Of a stretch of 21,712 bases of DNA, positions 7,813-15,115 are shown in pieces. Within the stretch, counting starts at the first letter, position 1; every line of letters starts with the position of its first letter. This DNA is from an uncultured Bacilli bacterium (GTDB lineage Bacteria > Bacillota_I > Bacilli_A > RF39 > UBA660). Made by a program: the position numbers and the translations under genes. The stretch is from NCBI GenBank assembly GCA_944359735.1, contig CALVTA010000007.1, forward strand, positions 1-21,712, read 5' to 3'. Under the pieces are notes generated by a model that ran no database searches, was not told the origin of the DNA, and worked only from the letters and a program-made list of their open reading frames with translations.

Positions 7813-9552
7813 TTAACTCTCCCCTATTCTTAGTTTTCTAATCTCTTCTGCATATTTTATTTGTTCACTAGGATCATTTGTATTTTTTATTTTTTCCTCA
7901 AGATGTTTAATTGTCTTTTTTAAATTATATTCCCTAATTACTTTAAAGTAATCAAACAATTCATCTTTAGTAAGTGTAGGTTTCAAATCCAATTGTAATA
8001 TTTCTGCCAAAAGATTAACTAATTCATTTTTAGGTGCCAAATAAGTATAAAAATCAGCTTCATTAATAAAACCATACTTATGATAAAAATAAACAATTTC
8101 ACTTTCTAATGCTCTTAAAGCTTCAGTAGGAAACACTAAGTGTTCAGACGCTACTATATCAATTATCTCTTGTTTATTTAGCATATAATATATAATATTT
8201 AAGCTTGCTTTCTGATACTTATCTTTTTTCTTAAGCTGTGTAGTTTTCATCTTAGTTATTAAAGGTGCTTTTTTATTTAACTTCCTTGCATCTTTTAACT
8301 CCTGAAAACTTTTTTCTAGGGTATTATACCCTATTTCAAATCTTTTTGCAAGATCTTTTAAAATTATTTCTATTCTAATAGGATCATTTATTTTACTAGT
8401 TTCTTCTAAAACTTCATGAATATAATTAGCTTTTTCTTCACTACTTGTAAAATTACGGTTATGTCCTAAATTTTTAATTTTAAAATCACTATAGTAAATA
8501 GCATTATCTATTAGCTTAAAAAAAGCATCTTTACCGTTCTTTAAAATATAAGTATCAGGATCTTCACTATCTGGTAGAGTGATTACTTTAACTTCTAATC
8601 CTTCACTTATGAACAATTCTCCCCCACTTATTGTAGCTTTAACACCAGCCTCATCACCATCAAAACATAAAATTACATTGTTGGATAGTCGTTTAATTTC
8701 TTTAATATGATCTTTTGTTAAAGCAGTTCCCATTGTAGCGACAGTATTTTTGATACCAATAGTACTTGCTCTAATAATATCCATAAAGCCTTCCATAATT
8801 ATGACCGATTTTTTTACTCTAGCAGCTTCTTTAGCAATATGGTAATGATATAATAGTTTCCCTTTTTTAAATAACTCTGTTTCTTTTGTATTAAGGTATT
8901 TATTTTGTTTGCCACTAGTAATAATACGCCCACTAAAACCTATAACTTTACCATTTAAATCATGTAAAGGGAACATAAGTCTTGAATGGTATATATCATA
9001 ATCATTAGTAGTAATTCCTACTTTATTAAGTAAATCAAGGTTATATCCTTTAGCAATCAATAATTTTGTAAGACTATCTTTATCTTTAAGAGAATAACCT
9101 ATTTCAAATTCTTTTATAGTTTCATCATCAATATTTCTTTTTTTTAAATATTCTCTAGCATCTATTCCTTCCTTACTAAGTAAATTATTTTGGTAATATT
9201 TATTAGCGAAGTCATAAATATTATACCAATTATCATATTTAGTAGATATTTTTTTAGCTTTAAATCCATTTAAAGTAATACCCACTCTTTCGGCTAAATC
9301 ATTTAATACTTGATTAAATTCTTTATGTTCATAATTCATAAGAAAAGTAAAAACATTACCAGTAGCATGGCAAGAAAAACAAGTATATATTTGTTTTTCT
9401 CTTGAAACACTCATAGAAGGGTTTGTATCATCATGAAAAGGGCAAACACCAAAATAATTTTTACCTCTTTTTTCTAGAGGGATTTTTTCACTAATTATAT
9501 CAACAATATCATTTTTACGTCTAACTTCATTAATAATATCTTGATTGTTCAT
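7813..9552 (-). CDS. dnaG: DNA primase
   Basis: Synthesises RNA primers at the replication fork with the DnaB helicase. The N-terminal CHC2 zinc finger is intact (C37-x2-H40, C58-x2-C61). The Toprim catalytic core has EGFMD (254-258) and DGDEAG (298-303). The C-terminal part from about residue 430 is helical and would contact the helicase. The length of 579 residues is slightly below the usual 600. The ATG at 9552 has an AGGAGGATATTT site. It is first in the dnaG-rpoD-trmK operon; rpsU, often found upstream in other bacteria, is absent. A roughly 200-base leader with possible alternative pairing precedes it. Confidence 0.97.
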   Translation of the reverse strand: MNNQDIINEVRRKNDIVDIISEKIPLEKRGKNYFGVCPFHDDTNPSMSVSREKQIYTCFSCHATGNVFTFLMNYEHKEFNQVLNDLAERVGITLNGFKAKKISTKYDNWYNIYDFANKYYQNNLLSKEGIDAREYLKKRNIDDETIKEFEIGYSLKDKDSLTKLLIAKGYNLDLLNKVGITTNDYDIYHSRLMFPLHDLNGKVIGFSGRIITSGKQNKYLNTKETELFKKGKLLYHYHIAKEAARVKKSVIIMEGFMDIIRASTIGIKNTVATMGTALTKDHIKEIKRLSNNVILCFDGDEAGVKATISGGELFISEGLEVKVITLPDSEDPDTYILKNGKDAFFKLIDNAIYYSDFKIKNLGHNRNFTSSEEKANYIHEVLEETSKINDPIRIEIILKDLAKRFEIGYNTLEKSFQELKDARKLNKKAPLITKMKTTQLKKKDKYQKASLNIIYYMLNKQEIIDIVASEHLVFPTEALRALESEIVYFYHKYGFINEADFYTYLAPKNELVNLLAEILQLDLKPTLTKDELFDYFKVIREYNLKKTIKHLEEKIKNTNDPSEQIKYAEEIRKLRIGES

Positions 9553-9567
9553 AAATATCCTCCTAAA

Positions 9568-9697
9568 AATTTAAGTAAAAGCATGGTTATTACTTCTAAG
9601 AATTTTACTTTATAAATAAGTTACCATATTTCCCTATAGACTTAAATTCCGACAGTCAATTAAATATGATCTGCCTCTTTCTTTAGTAATTTAAGTG
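9568..9697 (-). promoter_or_regulatory. Alternative-pairing elements in the dnaG leader
   Basis: Read on the minus strand, ACTTAAATT (9689-9697) is followed by its exact complement AATTTAAGT (9641-9649), and then by ACTTAAATT again (9568-9576), which ends 5 bases before the dnaG AGGAGG site. The middle copy can pair with the first or the last copy but not both. Such an arrangement could switch access to the ribosome site, or the repeats could be protein-binding sites. The sequence is AT-rich, so chance is not excluded. Confidence 0.3.
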
Positions 9698-9760
9698 TAC
9701 TGCGCAAAATATATGTTCGTCAACAAAAAACTTTAATTCTTTAATATGTTACCTTTTTTA

Positions 9761-9788
9761 TTATATAAAAACAAGATTATATTGACAA
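9761..9788 (-). promoter_or_regulatory. Candidate sigma-A promoter of the dnaG-rpoD-trmK operon
   Basis: On the minus strand TTGTCA (9783-9788), a 16-base spacer and TATAAT (9761-9766). Transcription would begin near 9754, giving a leader of about 200 bases before the dnaG start. The -35 overlaps the plus-strand TTGACA at 9782-9787. Confidence 0.6.
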
Positions 9789-9812
9789 ATGGAAATTTCT
9801 AAATATTATAAT
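9782..9812 (+). promoter_or_regulatory. Candidate promoter facing the 9900 gene
   Basis: TTGACA (9782-9787) is followed by TATAAT (9807-9812) at a 19-base spacing, or by TATTAT (9804-9809) at 16. It overlaps the divergent dnaG promoter, so both may not be used at once. Confidence 0.45.
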
Positions 9813-9868
9813 ATGTTGATTAATACCAACATCTTGAAAAAAAAGCTAATGAAAAATCTCAAATAATA

Positions 9869-9877
9869 TGTTATACT
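9869..9877 (+). promoter_or_regulatory. Extended -10 promoter of the 9900 gene
   Basis: TGTTATACT is an extended -10 (TGn before TATACT), 22 bases upstream of the ATG, with AGAGGGA as ribosome site. The -35 is weak (ATGAAA at 17 bases). The same nine bases occur before the genes at 20839 (minus) and 20942 (plus). Confidence 0.5.
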
Positions 9878-9899
9878 ATATAGCTAAGAGGGAAGAAAT

Positions 9900-10352
9900 A
9901 TGAAAAATTATAAACAAGAAAAAAGATTTAGAAAAATAGAAAATAATTATTTTGAATTATTAAAATTATCACAAGAAAGAGAATTAATCGATCAAGAGAA
10001 AATTGAGTTACTAAAAGTAATGTATGAAAGAATTAATTTTTTAGAGGAAGAATTTCTTACTGCTAGAGGAAGTTGTAAGAATAGTAAAGAGTATATTGCT
10101 ATTAATAACGGTTTAACTTTAATCAGTGATTTAAAAAATGGGTTAAAAATAACTAGTGAAAATTTTATTCAAGCTAATGTTGAACAATGGGCTGCACATT
10201 TTGAATGTATTAGAAACTATGAAGAATGTTTTATTGCTTATAGAAAACATAGAACTATGGTTAATTTTGAAAATATGATTGATTTATTTATGGATATTAG
10301 AGATTACCTAGATGGTTATCAACCAAAAAAGACTTTAACTAAAAAGGATTAA
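9900..10352 (+). CDS. Small helical protein of unknown function
   Basis: A 150-residue soluble, charged protein that I do not recognise. Residues 1-55 look like a long amphipathic helix or coiled coil (alternating Lys/Glu with regular Leu/Ile), residues 60-85 have a small Gly/Asn turn, and the C-terminal half (90-140) is again helical and holds the aromatic stretch VEQWAAHFECIRNYEECF. There is no membrane segment, signal peptide or known catalytic motif. AGAGGGA lies 8 bases before the ATG. It is transcribed alone, divergently from dnaG, and its stop codon lies inside a terminator hairpin shared with the convergent gene. Real coding is supported by the promoter, ribosome site and terminator. 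Confidence 0.75.
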   Translation: MKNYKQEKRFRKIENNYFELLKLSQERELIDQEKIELLKVMYERINFLEEEFLTARGSCKNSKEYIAINNGLTLISDLKNGLKITSENFIQANVEQWAAHFECIRNYEECFIAYRKHRTMVNFENMIDLFMDIRDYLDGYQPKKTLTKKD

Positions 10353-10360
10353 AGTCTTTT
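10327..10360. terminator. Bidirectional terminator overlapping two stop codons
   Basis: A perfect 12-bp stem, AAAAGACTTTAA (10327-10338) and TTAAAGTCTTTT (10349-10360), with a 10-base loop. It contains the TAA of the plus-strand gene (10350-10352) and touches the TAA of the minus-strand gene (10359-10361). T-rich ends on both strands allow termination in each direction. Confidence 0.75.
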
Positions 10361-11168
10361 AAAATTCAGTTTGGTTAGTTGAACTTGTGAGTTCTATTAA
10401 ATAACTATTATTAATACTATCTTTTGTTTCAAAAACATAGGTATAGCTATTTAAATTATTTTTATAATCTTCTAGGAGTAAAGACGTATTTTCTTTTTCA
10501 TAATCACCATAAACACTATATAAATCAACTAGGGGACTTTGCTCATTAGCTAAATCATTATAACTGCCATAATAAGTCGAACTATCAGGCCAAGCAAATG
10601 CTTTTTTCAAAGTAATAGTATAAATTAATTTATCATTATCTACTATTCTTTTACCTTCAATGTAATAATTAACTATATCAGGAGGTATATAAGCACTATG
10701 GGCATGGTAATCATTATCTGCTTTATACATTTTAGTATTAGAATCGTATATTAAATAATTTCCATCTTCTAGATAACAAGTAGAATTAACTGGTTCAAAA
10801 ATAGTTTTAGGACCAAAATATTTCTTTAAAACTTTATAAACATCATTTAAAGATACTCCTTTATCAAAATCAAGGTTTAAGTCTTTTTTTGTTTCTATAC
10901 TTAATCTATCTATAAAATTAATTTTATCTAAATTGCTTAGAGTATTAATATTTTTAGTTCCATCAAATGTAATTAAATAGCTATCATAGTCACCAATTAA
11001 ATTAATTAAAGAGTCAATTTCTTTTTCGGTTAGGTTATAACTGGCTTCTTTGAAAGTCTCTTCTTCTTCTAATTTTAGATTGAAGTTAACTAAAAATAAA
11101 ATAGAGACGACTATAATTAACGTTAAAATAGATATAAATATCATTATAGCTCTTTTTCCTTGCTCCAT
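10359..11168 (-). CDS. Membrane-anchored protein of unknown function
   Basis: A 269-residue protein with a short basic N-terminus and one membrane helix (about residues 9-28, rich in Ile/Val/Leu), then an acidic ectodomain. I do not recognise a family. Visible features are an EEEE stretch after the helix, a helical segment with LTEKEIDSLINLIGDYDSY, one cysteine in STCYLEDGNYLIY, and a Tyr-rich C-terminal half. I take ATG at 11168 as the start because AGGTGA sits about 7 bases upstream; the upstream ATG at 11174 overlaps that ribosome site. It lies downstream of hisS-aspS on the same strand but has its own promoter candidate and a terminator before it. Confidence 0.75.
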   Translation of the reverse strand: MEQGKRAIMIFISILTLIIVVSILFLVNFNLKLEEEETFKEASYNLTEKEIDSLINLIGDYDSYLITFDGTKNINTLSNLDKINFIDRLSIETKKDLNLDFDKGVSLNDVYKVLKKYFGPKTIFEPVNSTCYLEDGNYLIYDSNTKMYKADNDYHAHSAYIPPDIVNYYIEGKRIVDNDKLIYTITLKKAFAWPDSSTYYGSYNDLANEQSPLVDLYSVYGDYEKENTSLLLEDYKNNLNSYTYVFETKDSINNSYLIELTSSTNQTEF

Positions 11169-11216
11169 AAGCATCACCTAAATAAAGTATAAGAGATGTT
11201 ATAAATATAATCTACA

Positions 11217-11246
11217 ATAATAAGAAAAAATTATGTAAATTGACAA
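11217..11246 (-). promoter_or_regulatory. Candidate promoter of the 11168 gene
   Basis: Minus strand TTGTCA (11241-11246), an 18-base spacer and TATTAT (11217-11222). It lies between the aspS terminator hairpin and the membrane-protein gene. Confidence 0.4.
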
Positions 11247-11270
11247 AATAAAAAGAAGAAGAATCTTCTT
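11245..11270 (-). terminator. Probable terminator after aspS
   Basis: Minus strand AAGAAG, loop ATT, CTTCTT (arms 11265-11270 and 11256-11261) followed by CTTTTTATTTT. The stem is only 6 bp and starts within the aspS stop codon. The strong T-tract supports it; the short stem weakens it. Confidence 0.5.
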
Positions 11271-12585
11271 ATGGGTTTAAACGATTAGGTCCTCTGAAAA
11301 TAAACATTGATTCTTTAACACTAGGAAGACCTAATACTAGCATAGTTAATCGATCTATACCAAGTCCAAAACCACCATGAGGAGGACATCCATATTTAAA
11401 GAATTCCAAATAAAATTCTACATCTTTGTCTAGAGCTTTTTCTTTAGCTTGGTTAAGTAATATATCATATCTATGTTCTCTCTGTGCACCCGTTGTTATT
11501 TCTACTCCTCTATAAATCAAATCATATCCTTCTGGCACATCATTTTTACGCATGTGATAAAAAGCTCGTTTATCCTTAGGAAAATCAGTAACAAAAATAA
11601 ACTCTGAGTTGAACTTATCCATAGCATAACGGTAACTTAGTCTTTCTGCTTCTGTAGTTAAATCATTCATTTCAGATTCATCTATTTTATAATTATATCT
11701 TTCTTCTAATTCTTTATAAAGATCTGCTAATTTTATTCTTGGGAATTTATTTTCAGGAACAATTATTTCCTGATTGTAAAGTTTTTTTATTAAATCACCA
11801 TGTTTTTCTTTTAGCTTAGATAATGTGTAAGTTAATAATTCTTCTTCTAAATCCATTACATCTTCATAAGAATTAATATAGGCAAATTCTAAGTCAAAGC
11901 CAGTAAACTCTGTAGTATGACGAGACGTATTAGAATTTTCAGCTCTAAATACAGGAGCTACTTCAAATACTTTATCATAACCACTAGCAATAGCCATTTG
12001 TTTATAAAATTGAGGTGATTGAGCCAGATATGCCTTACGATCAAAATATTTTACTTCAAAAACTTCAGAACCACTTTCAGAAGCTGCTCCTATTAGTTTA
12101 GGAGTATGAATTTCTGTAAAATCTTTTTTATATAAAAATTCCCTCATAAATCTAACCATATCACTTTGAATTTTAAAAATATTAAAGTTATATTCACTTC
12201 TTAAATCTAGCCATCTATAATCTAGTCTTTGATCAAGTAATTGAGCATTTTTATCATGAATATTGATAGGTAATTCTAATTCACTTTTACTAGTTATTTC
12301 TATTTTTGTAGGAATAAATTCCATACCTCTTAATTTAACCTTTTCATTTTTCTTTAATACTCCTATTACTTTAACTGTACTTTCTAATGGTAAAGTATTA
12401 ACTGTTTCTACCATTAAAGCATTGGATTCATCACTTTTTTCAATTGTTACCTGAATTTTATCAGTGGAATCTCTAAGTACTAAAAACTGAACCCATTGTA
12501 AATTCCTAATATTCTCTACAAATCCACTAAGTTCTATTTCTTTATCAAAGTAATTTTCTAATTCATTAAAATATATTTTATTCAT
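11269..12585 (-). CDS. aspS: Aspartyl-tRNA synthetase, archaeal/eukaryotic type
   Basis: Class IIb synthetase that attaches aspartate to tRNA. An OB-fold anticodon domain spans about residues 15-105. The catalytic core has AQSPQFYKQM (188-197), motif 2 VFRAENSNTSRHTTEF (212-227) and motif 3 GGFGLGIDRL (404-413). The 438 residues and direct passage from motif 2 to motif 3 show that the GAD insertion of ordinary bacterial AspRS (about 590 residues) is missing, so this is the archaeal type, often non-discriminating and used with GatCAB. SPQ-x-YKQM favours AspRS over AsnRS. Whether it also charges tRNA-Asn cannot be decided by eye. I start at ATG 12585: AGAGG precedes it and it overlaps the hisS end by 8 bases; an upstream extension lies wholly within hisS. 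Confidence 0.93.
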   Translation of the reverse strand: MNKIYFNELENYFDKEIELSGFVENIRNLQWVQFLVLRDSTDKIQVTIEKSDESNALMVETVNTLPLESTVKVIGVLKKNEKVKLRGMEFIPTKIEITSKSELELPINIHDKNAQLLDQRLDYRWLDLRSEYNFNIFKIQSDMVRFMREFLYKKDFTEIHTPKLIGAASESGSEVFEVKYFDRKAYLAQSPQFYKQMAIASGYDKVFEVAPVFRAENSNTSRHTTEFTGFDLEFAYINSYEDVMDLEEELLTYTLSKLKEKHGDLIKKLYNQEIIVPENKFPRIKLADLYKELEERYNYKIDESEMNDLTTEAERLSYRYAMDKFNSEFIFVTDFPKDKRAFYHMRKNDVPEGYDLIYRGVEITTGAQREHRYDILLNQAKEKALDKDVEFYLEFFKYGCPPHGGFGLGIDRLTMLVLGLPSVKESMFIFRGPNRLNP

Positions 12586-13900
12586 TTTCATCATCCTCTT
12601 TTCCATGATTATAACAACTACATTTTTCATCTATAGGTAAATTGTCATCACTAATATGCTCATCAAAGTAATAGATTAAGTATTCTATCATAATCTTTTC
12701 TTCTTCTTTAGTTTTATTATTTTTAATAGTAACTAAACCATCATTTAAATCATCACTATTGAGTAATATTAAGTATTTACTATTAAAATGATCTGCTCTT
12801 TTAAATTGACTTTTTAAACTTCTTCCCGTATATTCGGTTTCAACTACAAACCCTGACATTCTAAGAAGGTTAGAAAGATAGATTGCATATTTCTTTTCAT
12901 CTTCATTAACATACATAAGGAAGGCATCTATATCATCCCTTATATTGTCTATGTCTCTAGAAATAATCTCATTAACTAATCTATCAAGACCTACTGCATA
13001 CCCTACACAAGGAGTAAAAGGTCCTCCTAAATCATCAACTAAATTATCATATCTTCCGCCTCCACCAATTGCAAGATTATTATTAGTAGTCATTAGTTCA
13101 AAGACCGTGTGATTATAATAATCTAAACCTCTAACTATTTTCTGATCTATTTCATATTTGACTTCTAAAAGATCAAGATATTCACATACCTTAGTAAAGT
13201 AATCTTTGCTTTCTTTAGATAAGTAATCTAATATTTTTGGAGCTTCTTTAAAGTATTCTTTATTATTATCTATTTTGCAGTCTATAATTCTTAATGGATT
13301 CTTATCAAACCTTTCTTTACAATCATTACATAAATCATCTAAATGAGGTCTAAAATAGTCCTTTAAAGCCTTTCTATAGTTATCTCTAGATTGTTTATCT
13401 CCAAGACTGTTAATATGAACTACAGTATCAGTCAATCCTAACATTTTATTAATGTTATATGCTAGTGATATAACTTCTGCATCTATCATAGGATCATTAC
13501 TACCTAGTACCTCTACTCCATACTGACTTAGTTCTCTATATCTACCTTTCTGAGGTCTTTCATATCGATACATTGTTCCATTATAATAAACTTTTACAGG
13601 TAAGCTATGAGTTCCATACATTTTATTTTCGATATAACTTCTAACGACCCCTGCTGTTCCTTCTGGCCTCAATGTTATATTTCTTTCTCCTCTGTCTTTA
13701 AAATCATATGTTTCTTTAGTAACAATATCAGTAGAATCACCTATACCTCTATGAAATAATTCAGTTGATTCAAATATAGGAGTTCTAATATAGTTATAAT
13801 TATATTTTTCCATAACAGAATCTATAACTTCTTCTACATATTTCCAAACTCTTGCTTCTTTATCTGTTAAATCTACTGTTCCTTTTGGCTTATTAATCAT
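12578..13900 (-). CDS. hisS: Histidyl-tRNA synthetase
   Basis: Class IIa synthetase that charges tRNA-His. Visible are motif 1 around residues 36-55, motif 2 YRYERPQKGRYRELSQYGVE (111-130), the HisRS-specific RGLDYYNHTVFE (257-268), motif 3 with GGGGRYDNLV (279-288) and GYAVGLDRL (300-308), and a C-terminal anticodon domain (about 325-412). A tail of about 25 acidic residues with C427, C429 and H432 extends past the normal end at about 415. The ATG at 13900 has AAAGGGA upstream. It is first in the hisS-aspS operon with an 8-base gene overlap, and no T-box fits in the short leader. Confidence 0.96.
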   Translation of the reverse strand: MINKPKGTVDLTDKEARVWKYVEEVIDSVMEKYNYNYIRTPIFESTELFHRGIGDSTDIVTKETYDFKDRGERNITLRPEGTAGVVRSYIENKMYGTHSLPVKVYYNGTMYRYERPQKGRYRELSQYGVEVLGSNDPMIDAEVISLAYNINKMLGLTDTVVHINSLGDKQSRDNYRKALKDYFRPHLDDLCNDCKERFDKNPLRIIDCKIDNNKEYFKEAPKILDYLSKESKDYFTKVCEYLDLLEVKYEIDQKIVRGLDYYNHTVFELMTTNNNLAIGGGGRYDNLVDDLGGPFTPCVGYAVGLDRLVNEIISRDIDNIRDDIDAFLMYVNEDEKKYAIYLSNLLRMSGFVVETEYTGRSLKSQFKRADHFNSKYLILLNSDDLNDGLVTIKNNKTKEEEKIMIEYLIYYFDEHISDDNLPIDEKCSCYNHGKEDDENE

Positions 13901-13925
13901 AAATATCCCTTTCTTTCTATGCTTT

Positions 13926-13931
13926 ATTATA
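13926..13931 (-). promoter_or_regulatory. Candidate -10 element of hisS-aspS
   Basis: A perfect TATAAT on the minus strand, 25 bases before the hisS ATG. The matching -35 is weak (TTTTCT at 17 bases). The leader would be about 20 bases, too short for a T-box. Confidence 0.5.
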
Positions 13932-14020
13932 CAGTAGTTTTTTATTTAAGAAAAGTCTAACCTTGATTTTTTCCAAAATTTATGTTATTTTATAACACGA
14001 TTTAGAAAAGAGGTAGGAAT

Positions 14021-14806
14021 ATGAATATTAGTTATAAAGAATATCTTAACCTTACAAGAATTCCTAATATGGAAGGTGCTTTTGGTTATCTTGTCACTCA
14101 TAATGATCTAAAGGATAACACGGTTATCAAGGTTGTTAATGATATTAATATAGAAAAAACATCTATGCTTGCATTTTTATTGTGTAAAGACTTCATTAAA
14201 GATAGCGGTTATCCTATAGATTTATTTAGAGTTGAAAATGAAATTAAAGGATATCTTTTAAAATTTTATCCTAACAGTTGTAATTTTTATTGTGTTGTTA
14301 AGGGAAGTGAGTTTACTTATCAAGAAAGATTAAAAGCATCCCTTGATTGTACAGAACAATTAAGACAAGTTCATAGTTATAATTTGCTTTTTAATGATAT
14401 TGCTCTTAAAAATTTACTTATTGATAAAAAAGGAGGCCATTTAATAGATTTTGATGCAATAACTCATGAGTATATGTCAGATGGTGAAAGGCATTACGAT
14501 TTGACTAATAATTATTTTATTTTACCTTCTGGTTATAATCTAGAAAAATTGAAACTAGCTATTACTAATCTTTCTTTGATATATGAAATTGATTTAGAAG
14601 AAATGATTCTAGATGGTACTATGGAAGCTAAAAGTATAATTAGTCTATTTAAAGATAATAAAGATATATATGATCTTCTAGAAAGCTATTTAGGTAGTGA
14701 CACTAATACTCCTTATTTTGATATTTTAAGAGAAAGTTTAAAAGATGAAGAAAAAGCAAACTATGAGAAAGGGAAAATACGCAAAAGATTCTTAAACTCG
14801 ATATAA
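14021..14806 (+). CDS. Protein-kinase-like fold protein
   Basis: A 261-residue cytosolic protein with the layout of an atypical Ser/Thr or small-molecule kinase. It has a glycine-loop-like EGAFGYL (18-24), a VAIK-like lysine (TVIKVV, K37), a catalytic loop FNDIALKNLLID (124-135; D126 and N131 as base and metal ligands, with HRD replaced by FND), and a metal-binding DFD (143-145) in place of DFG. The C-terminal third is helical. This fits the protein kinase/APH superfamily; the substrate is unknown and I see no partner gene. GAGGTAGGAAT precedes the ATG. It is monocistronic, divergent from hisS and followed by a strong terminator. The conserved catalytic residues suggest an active enzyme. Confidence 0.75.
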   Translation: MNISYKEYLNLTRIPNMEGAFGYLVTHNDLKDNTVIKVVNDINIEKTSMLAFLLCKDFIKDSGYPIDLFRVENEIKGYLLKFYPNSCNFYCVVKGSEFTYQERLKASLDCTEQLRQVHSYNLLFNDIALKNLLIDKKGGHLIDFDAITHEYMSDGERHYDLTNNYFILPSGYNLEKLKLAITNLSLIYEIDLEEMILDGTMEAKSIISLFKDNKDIYDLLESYLGSDTNTPYFDILRESLKDEEKANYEKGKIRKRFLNSI

Positions 14807-15115
14807 AAAAGTGCCTTATTAATATAAGCACTCTTTAATAAAAAAAGAAAAGTCATCCACTCTTCTTTTTTTGTTTATATTTGGGCGATTTTAAACAAAA
14901 TAAGATGGTAAAGAGAGTTAGATGACTAGGAATTTTCATTCCCAATAACAATATATAATAAAATTAGAAAAGTTACAAGTACGAGTTTTCGTAAATTAAA
15001 TAAAAACTAGTAATATCAACGTTAAATTGTGATTGTTTTTTTTGAATAGAAGTAAATTTAATAAATTAGGGATATATACAAAAATACATAAGCCTAGGGA
15101 ACGTACTTTTTTTTC
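14807..15115. other. Intergenic region with convergent terminators
   Basis: 309 bases between convergent genes. The first 66 hold two hairpins (14811-14831 and 14840-14872). The rest contains a small perfect hairpin TACGA-GTTT-TCGTA near 14980-14995, a TATAAT on the plus strand near 14955, and two T8 runs near 15035 and 15106, but no open frame. A short RNA of about 80 bases ending at the first T8 run is conceivable, though the stem before that run is weak. Confidence 0.55.
14840..14872. terminator. Strong bidirectional terminator
   Basis: A 14-bp stem with one mismatch: AAAAAAAGAAAAGT (14840-14853), loop CATCC, ACTCTTCTTTTTTT (14859-14872). It gives a T7 run on either strand, ending the kinase-like gene and the convergent 15116 gene. 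A weaker hairpin (GTGC/GCAC, 14811-14831) lies just before it. Confidence 0.8.

Larger units (their letters stand above)
9553..9899. other. Divergent intergenic region between dnaG and the 9900 gene
   Basis: A 347-base non-coding stretch. It holds candidate promoters for both directions whose -35 boxes overlap around 9782-9788, a second plus-strand -10 element near 9872, and a minus-strand leader of about 200 bases ahead of dnaG containing repeated complementary 9-mers. I see no open reading frame of note and no recognisable RNA family. Confidence 0.7.

Noticed and set aside
12586..12630. 15-residue upstream extension of AspRS
   Set aside because: It lies inside hisS in another frame; ATG 12585 follows an AGAGG site and gives the expected OB-fold start.
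13901..14020. T-box riboswitch upstream of hisS
   Set aside because: The leader from the candidate -10 to the ATG is only about 20 bases, with no specifier stem or T-box sequence. trpS also lacks space for one.
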